Source: Nitrospirota bacterium
GTDB lineage: Bacteria > Nitrospirota > Nitrospiria > Nitrospirales > Nitrospiraceae
Length of the DNA stretch: 37,989 nucleotides
Assembly (NCBI GenBank): GCA_018971525.1
Contig: JAGXAR010000033.1
Span: forward strand, 1 to 37,989
Direction: 5' to 3'
Positions 6,735 to 15,556 of this stretch are shown piece by piece. The notes beneath the pieces are model-generated. The model saw nothing but the letters and a program-made list of their open reading frames with translations, was not told where the DNA came from and did no database searches. Each line of letters begins with the position of its first letter. Position 1 is the first letter of the stretch. The translations under genes were made by a program, and so were the position numbers.

Positions 6735-8513
6735 CTACGAGTTGCGATAGCCGTTCGTAATCGGCATCCGCCGATCCTTACCCAAGGCCCGATGCGTGAT
6801 CTTGATGCCTATCGGCGCCTGCCGGCGCTTGTACTCGCTGCCATCCACCATCGTCATCACGCGCGCCACCGTGGCACGCTCATAGCCCGCTTCGACGATC
6901 TCTTCGAGAGACCGATCTTCTTCCACATAGGCCTGGAGAATGGGATCAAGTATCTCATAGGGCGGCAACGAGTCTTCATCCTTTTGGTTGGGCCTCAACT
7001 CGGCGGTCGGCGGTCGATCTAACGTCCGCTTGGGAATCACCGGGGTTGTGCCACGGAGGTTGCGGAGCCGCGCCAGGTCATACACCATCGTCTTGGGCAC
7101 GTCTTTGATCACGGCAAAGCCGCCGGCCATATCGCCATACAATGTGGCATACCCGACGCTCATCTCGCTCTTGTTGCCAGTGGTGAGCACGAGATGACCG
7201 AACTTGTTAGAAAAGGCCATGAGGAGATTGCCCCGGATGCGGGCCTGGATATTCTCTTCCGTCGTATCAGGGGCACGTCCCTCAAACGTCTCCGCGAGCG
7301 CGCGCCGATACGTGTCAAACATCGTCGTGATGGGAATCGTACGGACGGAGATCCCGAGTCGTTTCCCCAATTCGGCGACATCGTCGTGACTGTCTTGTGA
7401 CGTATAGGGCGACGGCATGAACAGACCCCACACGTTATCGGCGCCGAGCGCATCGACGGCGAGCACGGCGGTCAGCGCTGAGTCCACTCCGCCGCTCAAG
7501 CCGATCATGGCACGCGTAAATCCATTTTTCCTCACGTAGTCGCGCACCCCCAAGGTGAGGGCCCGATACACTTCCTCCAGGGGGTCCAGGACCGTCGTTA
7601 CATCGGGGACCGCGCGCACCCGAGTTTTTGGGATGGATGGAAGCGACACAGCGCAAACCTCCACCGCAGAGGCTACCCGCCGCGGCAACAACTTTTTCCG
7701 CCCATGGGTTCGTCTCGCCCGCGCGACAGCCTCCATATTGAGGTCGGCGACGATCAGATCTTCTTCGAAGGCTTTCCCTCGCGCGATGACTTCACCCTGG
7801 TGATCGAGAATCACACTGTTCCCGTCGAAAACCAGCTCATCCTGACCACCGATCACGTTGGTGTAGGTGAGCACCACTCCGTTTTCTCTCGCCCGGGTCG
7901 CCAACATCTGCTCGCGGACCCGGCTCTTGCCCAGATGAAACGGCGAGGCATTGATATTCACGATCACTTCGGCGCCTGCTGCCGCCTGGAAACGAGTCGG
8001 ACCTTCCGGCAACCAGACATCCTCACAAATGTTGACCCCGACCACCGTGCCACGCAGGCGAAGGAGCGGCAGCCGCCGGCCTGGATGAAAATAGCGGCTC
8101 TCGTCAAACACCCCGTAGTTCGGCAAGTACCACTTGCAATAGGTCGTGATGAGCTTCTGATCCGCGATGACCGCCGCCGCATTGAATAGTTCGTGGGCGC
8201 CAGCCGGCACCACCGACGAGCGAGCTGGTTTCGGATCTATCCCATCACTCTGGCTAACATAGCCCACAACCGCGGCAAGGCCACGACAGTGGCGGACTAT
8301 TTCCTGGAGCGCGCGGCGGTTATCCGCGACAAAGCGTGGCTTCAGCAGGAGATCTTCTGGGGGATAGCCGGTGATCGCCAGCTCCGGGAATGCGACCAAG
8401 TCGGCCTTCGCCTTTTTCGCCTCGCGCAGCCAGGCCGTGATCCGACGGACGTTTCCATCCAAATCCCCGACCGTCGGATTCATCTGCACCATCGCGATTC
8501 GGAAGCTACGCAT
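6735..8513 (-). CDS. nadE: Glutamine-dependent NAD+ synthetase
   Basis: This enzyme makes NAD+ from nicotinate adenine dinucleotide, ATP and glutamine, the last step of NAD synthesis in the cytoplasm. The 592 residues hold two domains, as in the long bacterial form. The N-terminal nitrilase-type glutaminase has Glu44 (FPELAITGYPPEDLL), Lys127 (YCKWYLPNYG) and Cys163 (NICEDVW) as its catalytic triad. The C-terminal synthetase has the ATP pyrophosphatase loop SGGVDS at 340-345, plus TTGNKSEMSVGYATLYGDM. The start codon has no strong ribosome binding site, but the protein begins MRSFRIAMVQMNPTVGDLDG as expected. It is convergent with the plus-strand gene and has its own promoter candidate at 8703-8731. 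Confidence 0.97.
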   Translation of the reverse strand: MRSFRIAMVQMNPTVGDLDGNVRRITAWLREAKKAKADLVAFPELAITGYPPEDLLLKPRFVADNRRALQEIVRHCRGLAAVVGYVSQSDGIDPKPARSSVVPAGAHELFNAAAVIADQKLITTYCKWYLPNYGVFDESRYFHPGRRLPLLRLRGTVVGVNICEDVWLPEGPTRFQAAAGAEVIVNINASPFHLGKSRVREQMLATRARENGVVLTYTNVIGGQDELVFDGNSVILDHQGEVIARGKAFEEDLIVADLNMEAVARARRTHGRKKLLPRRVASAVEVCAVSLPSIPKTRVRAVPDVTTVLDPLEEVYRALTLGVRDYVRKNGFTRAMIGLSGGVDSALTAVLAVDALGADNVWGLFMPSPYTSQDSHDDVAELGKRLGISVRTIPITTMFDTYRRALAETFEGRAPDTTEENIQARIRGNLLMAFSNKFGHLVLTTGNKSEMSVGYATLYGDMAGGFAVIKDVPKTMVYDLARLRNLRGTTPVIPKRTLDRPPTAELRPNQKDEDSLPPYEILDPILQAYVEEDRSLEEIVEAGYERATVARVMTMVDGSEYKRRQAPIGIKITHRALGKDRRMPITNGYRNS

Positions 8514-8946
8514 AGGGTCTTACGCCATCTGGATGAGGGTGGTAAAGACTCGGCTGTCTCCTAAGTTGGCGCAAGGATAGCACCCGACGAAGGGGGTATC
8601 AAACACCTTTCGCCCAGGATTTCGCTCACGCAGTAGCGTCCCAGCCGAAACGGGGAGCCTCATAGGTTTTGCCCGACCGCAGCCCAAATTGCTTCCAGCG
8701 TCACCATAAAGTCTGAAGCCGACCGTGGCAAGTTTTACCGCCGGAGCCATGAAAATGTGGGGATCGCTAACCCTGTGAAGGATGACCTGGAAGGTAAGTC
8801 GAGAGAACGTCGGAGAGTAATCTGCAATTGCCAGAAGAGGAGATAATAGGAGGTGCTACCCCGCAGAAAGGCCCCCCTCACACGCAAGGGAACGTCACGC
8901 CCGTTGAGTCCCCGGACTCTAGTCGCATATTACCAACACAGCAAAT
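8514..8946. other. Intergenic region between the ANTAR regulator and nadE
   Basis: These 433 bases hold no convincing gene; the short frames lack ribosome binding sites and family features. They contain the nadE promoter candidate (8703-8731), a leader of about 180 bases before nadE that is rich in short stems, and a 14-base palindrome GAGTCC-CC-GGACTC at 8906-8919, just downstream of the ANTAR gene stop. No riboswitch family could be matched with confidence. Confidence 0.5.
8703..8731 (-). promoter_or_regulatory. Sigma70-like promoter for nadE
   Basis: On the minus strand TTGCCA (8731-8726) and TATGGT (8708-8703) are separated by 17 bases. Five and four of six positions match consensus. A start near 8696 leaves a leader of about 183 bases before the nadE ATG. 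Confidence 0.45.
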
Positions 8947-10212
8947 CTAGCCCCTTTGCTTTTCAACACGTTGGTCCAGCGCTCCAGCTAAGAGCACAGC
9001 CTCGGCTATCTCGCGCATTGACTTCCGCAAATCCATACTTTGCCGCTGAATGAGTTTGAAGGCCTCTTCTTCGGTCAGCTTCTTCGAGCGCATCAGGTAG
9101 CCTTTGGCCCGCTCCATGAGTTTTCGAACCGCCAGCGCTTCCTGCATCTCAAAGGACTTCTCGATCAGGGTCGTATGCTCGATGGCAATGGCAGCCTGAT
9201 TGGCGATAGCCTGGAGCAACTTGACCTCTTCGCTGGTAAACACATGCGGAACAGACGTATAGCTATTGATCACGCCCATCGCTTTCTCTCGGACCATCAT
9301 CGGTACGGAGACCATTGAACACAGCCCTTCCTTCTTGGCCATATCCGGATACATATAGTCCCGGTCCTTGGTGACGTCGGCCACAATAATCGGTCGACGG
9401 TCTTTCACCGCACGGCCACTGATACTCTGCCCGACCTTGAGGTTCGGCTTGCGGCGGTACTGTTCACTGAGGCTTTGCGTCGCCTCGATTCGCAATTCCC
9501 CAGTGGTTTCGTCCAATAACATGATCGAGCAGATCTTGGAGCTCATCATTTGCGCGGTCATCGTTACCAGAAGTTGAAGCACGTCTTCGATCAACCGGTT
9601 CGACGCCACCGTTTCTGAGACCTGCGACAACGTTTCCACTTGTAAGGCTTTGCGTTTCATTTGGTCGTAGAGCCGTGCGTTCTCGATCGCACCACCGACT
9701 TGATTGGCGATGGTCGAGAGTAACGCAATCTCATCTGGCCGATAACGTTTCGGGCGCTTATGTTGGACATTGATCACACCGACGACCTCTTTTTTGGCCA
9801 TGATCGGTACGGAGACAAAGGCTTGATGGCGGTCTTCTGGAAGGTTATGGAAAAACTTGAAGCGTGGATCGTCGCTCGCATTACTCGGAATCACGACGCG
9901 CGTTCGTTCCTGAGCTACCCACCCGGTGATGCCCTCTCCCAAACCGATCGTGATGCGGCCGATCAATTTCGGATGGGGGTTCTTTGAGGCTCGAAGAATG
10001 AGTTCGTCTTGGCCATCCGATAACAGGTATAGGAGGCAGGCATCCGCCTTGGTGACTTCAACGACAACTTCGACGATATGTTTGAGAACTGCTTCAAGAT
10101 CCAGTTGGTTGCTAATTGATTCAGAGATCCGATGGAGCACATCAACTTCGCGTGTTTTTTCCCGCAAAGCCTGTTGGAGGTGAGCCGCGGATGGTGTGCG
10201 TTTGGTCGTCAT
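8947..10212 (-). CDS. GAF-GAF-ANTAR regulator, putative RNA-binding antiterminator
   Basis: This 421-residue cytoplasmic protein has two GAF sensor domains and a C-terminal ANTAR RNA-binding domain. GAF1 is at about 38-185 (TKADACLLYLL, IGLGEGITGWVAQ, SVPIMAKKEVVGVINVQ). GAF2 is at about 205-345 (ICSIMLLDETTGELRIEA, GQSISGRAV, SVPMMVREKAMGVINSY). The ANTAR domain is at about 360-410: RKLMERAKGYLM, then EEEAFKLIQRQSMDLRKSMREIAEAVLLA, with the expected Ala, Lys-Gly and Ser-Met positions. ANTAR domains bind paired hexaloop hairpins and prevent termination. The ligand of the GAF domains is unknown, and no kinase or receiver domain is present. It begins six bases after aroB, with AAGG before the ATG. 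The dual hairpin at 5190-5247 is the obvious candidate target. Confidence 0.92.
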   Translation of the reverse strand: MTTKRTPSAAHLQQALREKTREVDVLHRISESISNQLDLEAVLKHIVEVVVEVTKADACLLYLLSDGQDELILRASKNPHPKLIGRITIGLGEGITGWVAQERTRVVIPSNASDDPRFKFFHNLPEDRHQAFVSVPIMAKKEVVGVINVQHKRPKRYRPDEIALLSTIANQVGGAIENARLYDQMKRKALQVETLSQVSETVASNRLIEDVLQLLVTMTAQMMSSKICSIMLLDETTGELRIEATQSLSEQYRRKPNLKVGQSISGRAVKDRRPIIVADVTKDRDYMYPDMAKKEGLCSMVSVPMMVREKAMGVINSYTSVPHVFTSEEVKLLQAIANQAAIAIEHTTLIEKSFEMQEALAVRKLMERAKGYLMRSKKLTEEEAFKLIQRQSMDLRKSMREIAEAVLLAGALDQRVEKQRG

Positions 10213-10218
10213 TGATAG

Positions 10219-11394
10219 TTACCTTCGTGCACTGGCCTTTCGACCGACAGGACGCTTGCTCTGCTGACGGCCACCCGACGGCCGGTTCCGACGGCGGTAC
10301 TTGCCTTGAAACCACTCGGCACAAACCTCTTGTTCGATTGGTCGAATTACCACCTCTCCAATCCGCACTGGCCATACCCCGATGACGCGCCCCCCGACCA
10401 CCTTCTTGTCATGTTGCATGGCGCCCCAGAGGGAAGTAAAGGATGCCTGTGAGACCTGATCGGACAACCCAGCGCGCTGCACCAGACTTCTGATGCGTTC
10501 GACAACTTCTCGCCCGCACAGGCCCATGTGACAAGCCAAATCCGCCTCCTGCACCAATCCTATCCCAACCGCTTCACCATGGATCAACCCGCGATAGCCC
10601 GCGAGGGACTCCAGTGCATGTCCGATTGTATGGCCGTAATTGAGAATGCGTCGGCAGTCCGACTCCCGCTCGTCCGCTGCAACCACCTGCGCTTTGATCT
10701 CGCAGGATCGTTTGATCACGTGGATAACCGGCTCTTCCTCGAGTTTCAACAACGCAGGAATCTCCTGCTCCAGAAAGGCGAAGAACTCCTCGTCGGCAAT
10801 AATGCCGTATTTGATCACTTCGGCTAGACCAGCAACCCATTCGCGGCGTGGCAGGGTGCGCAGCGTAAGGGGGTCAATCAGTACCGCGCGCGGCTGGTAA
10901 AACGCACCGATGAGGTTCTTTCCCAGCCGATGGTCCACACCGGTCTTGCCCCCGACACTGGAATCTACTTGAGCTACAAGCGTGGTCGGCACCTGTACGA
11001 ACGGGATTCCTCGTTGATAGATCGCGGCAGCAAAGCCGGTCACATCACCGATGACTCCACCACCGAGTGCCAGCAACAGGGACTGCCGTTCGAACTTGTG
11101 CCTGGCTAACGCATCGATGATCTTGGCGATTGTGCCGAGCGTCTTTGTTCTCTCTCCCGGCGGCAAGATAATCGGAGTCGGATCGTATCCCGCCTTGCGA
11201 AGCGAGCGGAGGGTCCCTTGAAGATAGCGGCTTGCCACATGCCGATCTGTCACAACCCCGATCTTCGGAGAAGTCGTAAGGGTCCTAAGCCTGTCCCCCA
11301 CTCTCGCAAGTAATCCTGAATGAAGGACGATGTCGTAGCTCCGCTCCCCCAAAGTTACCGGCACAATCTGTTCTGCCACACCGGCCATGCTCAA
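10219..11394 (-). CDS. aroB: 3-dehydroquinate synthase
   Basis: This enzyme converts DAHP to 3-dehydroquinate using NAD+ and a metal, the second step of the shikimate pathway. Hallmarks are GGGVIGDVTGFAAAIYQRGI, VPTTLVAQVDSSVGGKTGVDH with the substrate-binding Lys, NLIGAFYQP, AEVIKYGIIAD, GHTIGHALE and HGEAVGIGL; the Glu and two His in the last three bind the metal. The start is uncertain. TTG at 11394 has AGGAG at nine bases, the ATG two codons later (11388) lacks one, and the frame is open to a GTG at 11472. The protein has about 30 extra basic residues at the C-terminus (YRRRNRPSGGRQQSKRPVG onward) compared with usual AroB. It is co-transcribed with the ANTAR gene. Confidence 0.95.
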   Translation of the reverse strand: MSMAGVAEQIVPVTLGERSYDIVLHSGLLARVGDRLRTLTTSPKIGVVTDRHVASRYLQGTLRSLRKAGYDPTPIILPPGERTKTLGTIAKIIDALARHKFERQSLLLALGGGVIGDVTGFAAAIYQRGIPFVQVPTTLVAQVDSSVGGKTGVDHRLGKNLIGAFYQPRAVLIDPLTLRTLPRREWVAGLAEVIKYGIIADEEFFAFLEQEIPALLKLEEEPVIHVIKRSCEIKAQVVAADERESDCRRILNYGHTIGHALESLAGYRGLIHGEAVGIGLVQEADLACHMGLCGREVVERIRSLVQRAGLSDQVSQASFTSLWGAMQHDKKVVGGRVIGVWPVRIGEVVIRPIEQEVCAEWFQGKYRRRNRPSGGRQQSKRPVGRKASARR

Positions 11395-11587
11395 CGACGG
11401 TTTCTCCTGATCCAATATTAATAATGCGGGTCGCGCATCCGATTCTTCTTGGATGATAAGGCCTGGACTCACAACACATATCGCCTACGGTGACGATGAA
11501 ATGCGAGGACTAAAATTGGGGGGGATGGTACCACAACGGTTCGGAAACTAGAAGGTTTTCGGATAGACCGCCAAGCCAAAGATGGCC

Positions 11588-11629
11588 CAGCCCCTGCCTG
11601 TCGCTTATTCTTGCGACGGGCTGGGGCTG
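11588..11629 (-). terminator. Strong hairpin downstream of pilQ, probable terminator
   Basis: AGCCCC-T-GCC-T-GTCGC pairs with GCGAC-G-GGC-T-GGGGCT around an eight-base loop (TTATTCTT), giving about 15 pairs. It lies 135 bases after the pilQ stop and about 190 bases before aroB. The T-rich tail on the minus strand is weak (ATCTTTGGCTT), so it may work as a 3' end stabiliser or a poor terminator. The rest of the gap from 11395 to 11763 holds no gene; a perfect repeat ACTTCC-GT-GGAAGT is at 11721-11734. Confidence 0.5.
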
Positions 11630-11763
11630 CGTTGAGCATGTCAGAATTACGCAGAGGACTGGAGAGTATGCCTTAGAGGATCGAGACCAGACTCTGACCA
11701 GGGACCATTGCCACAGTTGAACTTCCGTGGAAGTGACGGGCTTGAAGGTTCGTTATAAACTCT

Positions 11764-13713
11764 TCACGATTCTCTCTTCACGATACTGGGCGTCAAGAAG
11801 ATGAGCAGCTCTTGTTTCGCTACAGACTCGGTCTTCTGTTTAAAGAGCCATCCCAGAACGGGCACGCGAGAGAGATAGGGGATACCAGCCACGTTGTTGC
11901 TTTGCGTATCGATAAAGACCCCGCCGATCACCATGGTCTCGCCATCGCGGATAATGACCTGGGTAGTGGCTTCGCGGCGATCAATACTTGGACCAGCCGG
12001 ATTGCTTCGTGCACCAACGGCGTTTCTGGTTGCGCGAACCTTCATCATGATCTGCTTACCGACCTCCTTAGGATCTCGCGAGGTAATCTGAGGAGTCACA
12101 TTCAGTTCTAAATTCGCATCCACAAAGGTTGTCTGAGTCCCCTGGAGGGAGGTCGTCTGGAATGGAATCGATTCCCCCTGTGAGATCTTGGCCTCCCGTT
12201 TGTCCAGGGTCGTGACCTTCGGCGCGGCAATGACTTTACTCAGACCGAGTAACTCGCCGGCCGACAACCGCACATCCAACAATGCTCCATCTGTTCTCCC
12301 AATTGTGAACCCGGCACCAGGAGTTGCCACCAAACCCCCGACTGTGGCGGGAAGATTTACCAGAAAATCAGATGCTTGATTCCCAAATGGTCCGACAACA
12401 CCTGTCTTGAAGTTTGCCACCCCACCATTCCCCAGCTGGTTCACATTCTGCACGCCCCACTGAACACCGAGCGAGCGTGAATAGGTCGTATCAGCCTGCA
12501 CTATCCTGGCTTCGATTTGGACTTGAGGCACTTGGAGATCGAGCCCATCAACCAGTTGTTTCATCACCGCAATTTTGCTTTCTGTATCCCGGACGATTAA
12601 GGCATTGCTCCCCACACTCATTTGCATCAACCCTCTCGGGCTCAAATACTGCCGAAGCGACGTCATCAGTTCTGTCGCCTGCAGGTTTCTAATGTAGAAC
12701 ACCCGATCGACAAGTTCTTCTGCTTTCGCCTTGGCATCCTTCGCCTGGGCTTCTTCATTCTGCTGTTTGGCAATGTTCGCCAGCGAATCGATCCAGAGGA
12801 TATTGCCCTGCCTGATCTTGCCTAACCCGTTCATCTTCAAAATCATATCGAGCGCCTGATCCCAGGGCACACTCACGAGCTTCATCGTGACCTTGCTCTT
12901 GACCCCTTCACCTACGACCATGTTAAACCCACTCACTTCTGCAATGAGGCGCAGCACATTACTGATGTCGGCCTGCTGGAAATCCAGCGAAATACGCCGG
13001 CCGACATAACGTGTGTCTCCAACAACCAAATCTTCCTTTGGCGTGTTTTTCTCGCCACCATCTGCGTCGGAAGCCATCTGAACAGGTCGCACATGAAACT
13101 TCGTTGAAGCCCGCCGAACCGTGGCCGTTGCTCGCTGAGCCACCCGAGGGGTGGCATCTTCCTGGACCAGCGGCATTAAAGGATTCTCCGACTCGATAGT
13201 TTCGACCGCCTCGCCACGGTAAGGACCTGTGGCTGCAACTATATCCGCACCGGCGTCTTCCCGAAGAGTCACAATCAGATTCGCCCCTTGCGGTTCAACC
13301 GTGTAGACAGCCTTACCGGCGAGATCTAAGACCAATCGTACTTTATCGGCGTGATAACCCAGACGCACTTGTTTCAGAATCTGGTGATTCACAGACATGA
13401 CTGGATTACGAATGGCGGAAGCCACTCGTGGAATGTCGATGACGAGACGCCGCTCATCAAGACGTGTCACCTCGTGAGCCAACCTGCCATCGCCTGAGAT
13501 AACAACACGGATGTCGTCAGTGCCGCGCTGAACATCGATGCGGGTCAGGGTCTGCGCCAGACTTCCCTCGATGCTCGAGGGCATGCCTGAATCGACATTA
13601 GGCAAGTCGGTTGAGGTCCCCATCGATGGCATGGCCATCGGGACCGTGAGCGCTCCCACCGCCGAGAGCACACGAACAAATGCTGTAGTTGTCATGGTCA
13701 GCTTAGGTGTCAT
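11764..13713 (-). CDS. pilQ: Type IV pilus secretin
   Basis: This is the outer-membrane ring through which the type IV pilus passes. It has 649 residues with an N-terminal signal (AFVRVLSAVGALTVPMAM). One AMIN-type peptidoglycan-binding domain follows at about 55-150 (TRIDVQRGTDDIRVVISGDG, KVRLVLDLAG). Next are a secretin N0 domain (ISLDFQQADISNVLRLIAEVSGFN), an N1 domain (RVFYIRNLQATELMTSLRQYLS) and the secretin barrel (QVQIEARIVQADTTYSRSLG, VPVLGWLFKQKTE, LLIFLTPSIV). It overlaps pilP by four bases and has GAGG before its ATG. It is the last gene of the pilMNOPQ operon. A 12-base near-repeat (ATCGTGAAGAGA/T) spans its stop codon. Confidence 0.96.
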   Translation of the reverse strand: MTPKLTMTTTAFVRVLSAVGALTVPMAMPSMGTSTDLPNVDSGMPSSIEGSLAQTLTRIDVQRGTDDIRVVISGDGRLAHEVTRLDERRLVIDIPRVASAIRNPVMSVNHQILKQVRLGYHADKVRLVLDLAGKAVYTVEPQGANLIVTLREDAGADIVAATGPYRGEAVETIESENPLMPLVQEDATPRVAQRATATVRRASTKFHVRPVQMASDADGGEKNTPKEDLVVGDTRYVGRRISLDFQQADISNVLRLIAEVSGFNMVVGEGVKSKVTMKLVSVPWDQALDMILKMNGLGKIRQGNILWIDSLANIAKQQNEEAQAKDAKAKAEELVDRVFYIRNLQATELMTSLRQYLSPRGLMQMSVGSNALIVRDTESKIAVMKQLVDGLDLQVPQVQIEARIVQADTTYSRSLGVQWGVQNVNQLGNGGVANFKTGVVGPFGNQASDFLVNLPATVGGLVATPGAGFTIGRTDGALLDVRLSAGELLGLSKVIAAPKVTTLDKREAKISQGESIPFQTTSLQGTQTTFVDANLELNVTPQITSRDPKEVGKQIMMKVRATRNAVGARSNPAGPSIDRREATTQVIIRDGETMVIGGVFIDTQSNNVAGIPYLSRVPVLGWLFKQKTESVAKQELLIFLTPSIVKRES

Positions 13714-14336
13714 TCTGCGCCCTCTTTCGGGTGGAGGAGCTTGACATACTCCCGCTCCTGTTTGCTCCCATACACATCTGTAAACCTTTCTTGCACCACA
13801 ATACCTTTCTCCGTCACGGCACTCACCACGCCATTATTGGGACCGATACGCGTTCCTCGACGCACCGTATATCCATTTCCATCCGGCGTCTGGACCATAG
13901 CCGTATAGCCGTAGGCTCCCCACACTACAGCGATCAGGTTCATCTCAGTGAGCCCAACGCGTTGGAGCGGAGGTAACGTGGGGTCAATCGGCCCGAGACC
14001 CAACTGTTGCAAAACTGGCGCGAACGGATCGCGCCGCCCAGAAGGGTCATAGGAATGCGCGCTCACTGGCTCCAAAATTGAACTGGGTACAACTGGTGGA
14101 CCATTCTCATCTCCAGTTGCCGCGGTCAGCGCTGGAGACGGTGGGTGCCTCGGTACATCATTGAGAGAGGGCACTTTCAAAGAATCCTGCCGCATTGGGC
14201 TAATTTGTCGGACCTGAGAACTCATACCTGCCTCAGCAAAAACCAGCTCAACTGCCACAAGCAGGCTGGCACATCCAATTAGAGTTATTCTTGCTGTCTT
14301 CATGGTCAACCGCCAGTTTTCACAGATGGCTTTCAT
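13710..14336 (-). CDS. pilP: Type IV pilus assembly lipoprotein
   Basis: PilP links the inner-membrane PilN/PilO pair to the PilQ secretin. The 208-residue product has a signal region (TARITLIGCASLLVAVELVFA) with a possible lipobox LIGC, a Pro-rich linker, and then the PilP fold: YDPSGRRDPFAPVLQQL, LQRVGLTEMNLIAVVWG, AMVQTPDGNGYTVRRGTRIGPNNG and V..EKGIVVQERFTDVYG. These are the family's most conserved parts. The first ATG has GAGG eight bases upstream; the ATG eleven codons later, which would give a more usual signal length, has a weaker site. It lies between pilO and pilQ and overlaps pilQ. Confidence 0.93.
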   Translation of the reverse strand: MKAICENWRLTMKTARITLIGCASLLVAVELVFAEAGMSSQVRQISPMRQDSLKVPSLNDVPRHPPSPALTAATGDENGPPVVPSSILEPVSAHSYDPSGRRDPFAPVLQQLGLGPIDPTLPPLQRVGLTEMNLIAVVWGAYGYTAMVQTPDGNGYTVRRGTRIGPNNGVVSAVTEKGIVVQERFTDVYGSKQEREYVKLLHPKEGAE

Positions 14337-14372
14337 CGCTCATTGCCTCGCACACATCCAAGACGCCATGCC

Positions 14373-14999
14373 CTATTTCTTCTGAGGAGTCGACGGAGCC
14401 ACAGCAGCCAGCTTGGTTTCCTCTGGTGCCGCATAGGCCACAAGGTCAAACACAGTCTGTGTAACAACCCGGCCTTTCTCAAACTTAGGGGCTCCCATCT
14501 TGAGGCCGGACACAGTCACAATCCGAGGCAACGCGTTGATTCGATCAAAAAACAAGGCTGCGGTGTGGTAGCCGCCAGAGACCTCTACGTTCACCGGCAT
14601 GCGCACAAAGAGTTTCGATGGATCCTCACTCTTGGCACTCGGTTTCCACAGCTTAATGTCGAGTCCAAGGCGAATTCCCAAGTCTGACACCTGTTTGAGC
14701 AACATCACCGCCTCCTCTTCAGGCGGCAATCGTTCCTTCTTTTTCGCGAGCTCAATCTCTAGTTGTTTACTGGCAGCAATGAGTTCATCAAGATGCTTGA
14801 CTTTAATGGTCAACGTTTGAATCTCGCTATCGAGCGTGCCGATCGCTCCTTGGAGCCCTGCTATCTCCGCAGATTTTGGCTCGGCCACATAATAATAGAA
14901 GCCAACGATAATCCCCGCAAGAACCATCAGAAGAAGCCCCACTTTCTGAACCAATGGGATTGACCGCAATACGTCAAGATCAATAGAGGGCAGCTTCAT
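14373..14999 (-). CDS. pilO: Type IV pilus assembly protein PilO
   Basis: PilO is a bitopic inner-membrane protein that pairs with PilN in the pilus alignment complex. The 208 residues show a short cytoplasmic start, one membrane helix (VGLLLMVLAGIIVGFYYYVA), a periplasmic coiled coil (LQGAIGTLDSEIQTLTIKVKHLDELI and onward), and a ferredoxin-like domain with LWKPSAKSEDPSKLFVRMPV and VSGGYHTAALFFDRINALPR, the typical PilO signature. It starts five bases after pilN ends and 36 bases separate it from pilP. Confidence 0.94.
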   Translation of the reverse strand: MKLPSIDLDVLRSIPLVQKVGLLLMVLAGIIVGFYYYVAEPKSAEIAGLQGAIGTLDSEIQTLTIKVKHLDELIAASKQLEIELAKKKERLPPEEEAVMLLKQVSDLGIRLGLDIKLWKPSAKSEDPSKLFVRMPVNVEVSGGYHTAALFFDRINALPRIVTVSGLKMGAPKFEKGRVVTQTVFDLVAYAAPEETKLAAVAPSTPQKK

Positions 15000-15004
15000 A
15001 ATTC

Positions 15005-15556
15005 TTAACCTTTGAGACGGAAACCAAGTTTAAACTGATAGATATTCAGTGTGCTCTCCACCGCAGCTCGACTTTCTTGAAGACTGATATTCGTAAAATA
15101 GTCGGTGCGGCGCAGGTTATTCACGAATTCCACCACATCATCGTTGGTCGCCGCACGACCCTCAAGATCGATATCTTTTCCGCTGACCGCGACTCTCACC
15201 AGCCACAACTTCAGAGGTTCCAGACTCTGGCTGACATGGTCGAGCACCTTGACGGGGCCAACACGCGACTTTTCCAACTCGTCAATAATACGATTTTTAT
15301 CTTCCAGCACCTTCTTCCGGCTTTCAAAATCAGAAACCTGCTTCACTTGCTCCTTCAACTGCGCGACGCGCTTCTCCTTATCGAGTTTTTCGGTCTGCCG
15401 CATGTTTATTTCTTCATCGAGTGACGCCGAGTACCACCAACATCCCGCCAGGGTGATGAGCAACAACCCGACCCCTAACAGCGCCTGTGCCCTGACATCA
15501 TACTGAGGCTTCGCCTTGTTTCCCTTGGGCCCGGGTAGTAAATTAATGCGAATCAT
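15005..15556 (-). CDS. pilN: Type IV pilus assembly protein PilN
   Basis: PilN spans the inner membrane once and binds PilM through its cytoplasmic tail. The first residues MIRINLLPGPKGNKAK contain the INLLP motif that docks into PilM. A membrane helix (ALLGVGLLLITLAGCWWYSA) and a periplasmic coiled coil (KLDKEKRVAQLKEQVKQVSDFESRKKVLEDK in outline) follow, then a small alpha/beta domain (VKVLDHVSQSLEPLKLWLVRV, VVEFVNNLRRTDYFTNI). Length 183 is normal. It overlaps pilM by four bases, so the two are translationally coupled. Confidence 0.95.
   Translation of the reverse strand: MIRINLLPGPKGNKAKPQYDVRAQALLGVGLLLITLAGCWWYSASLDEEINMRQTEKLDKEKRVAQLKEQVKQVSDFESRKKVLEDKNRIIDELEKSRVGPVKVLDHVSQSLEPLKLWLVRVAVSGKDIDLEGRAATNDDVVEFVNNLRRTDYFTNISLQESRAAVESTLNIYQFKLGFRLKG

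Noticed and set aside
8600-8700. Possible c-di-GMP-I or cobalamin riboswitch in the nadE leader (GGGCAAAACC, GGGACGC, TAGGAGACAG)
   Set aside because: Only isolated fragments match. The conserved segment after GGGACGC and the paired stems of either class are missing.
8853-9053. 66-codon plus-strand frame after an AGGAGG-like stretch
   Set aside because: The AGGAG touches the GTG directly, which is too close to work, and the frame runs into the ANTAR gene on the other strand.
11762-11790. Near-repeat ATCGTGAAGAGA/T at the end of pilQ as a mobile element scar
   Set aside because: It is a short in-gene repeat of about 12 bases with no target-site duplication or inverted repeats around it.
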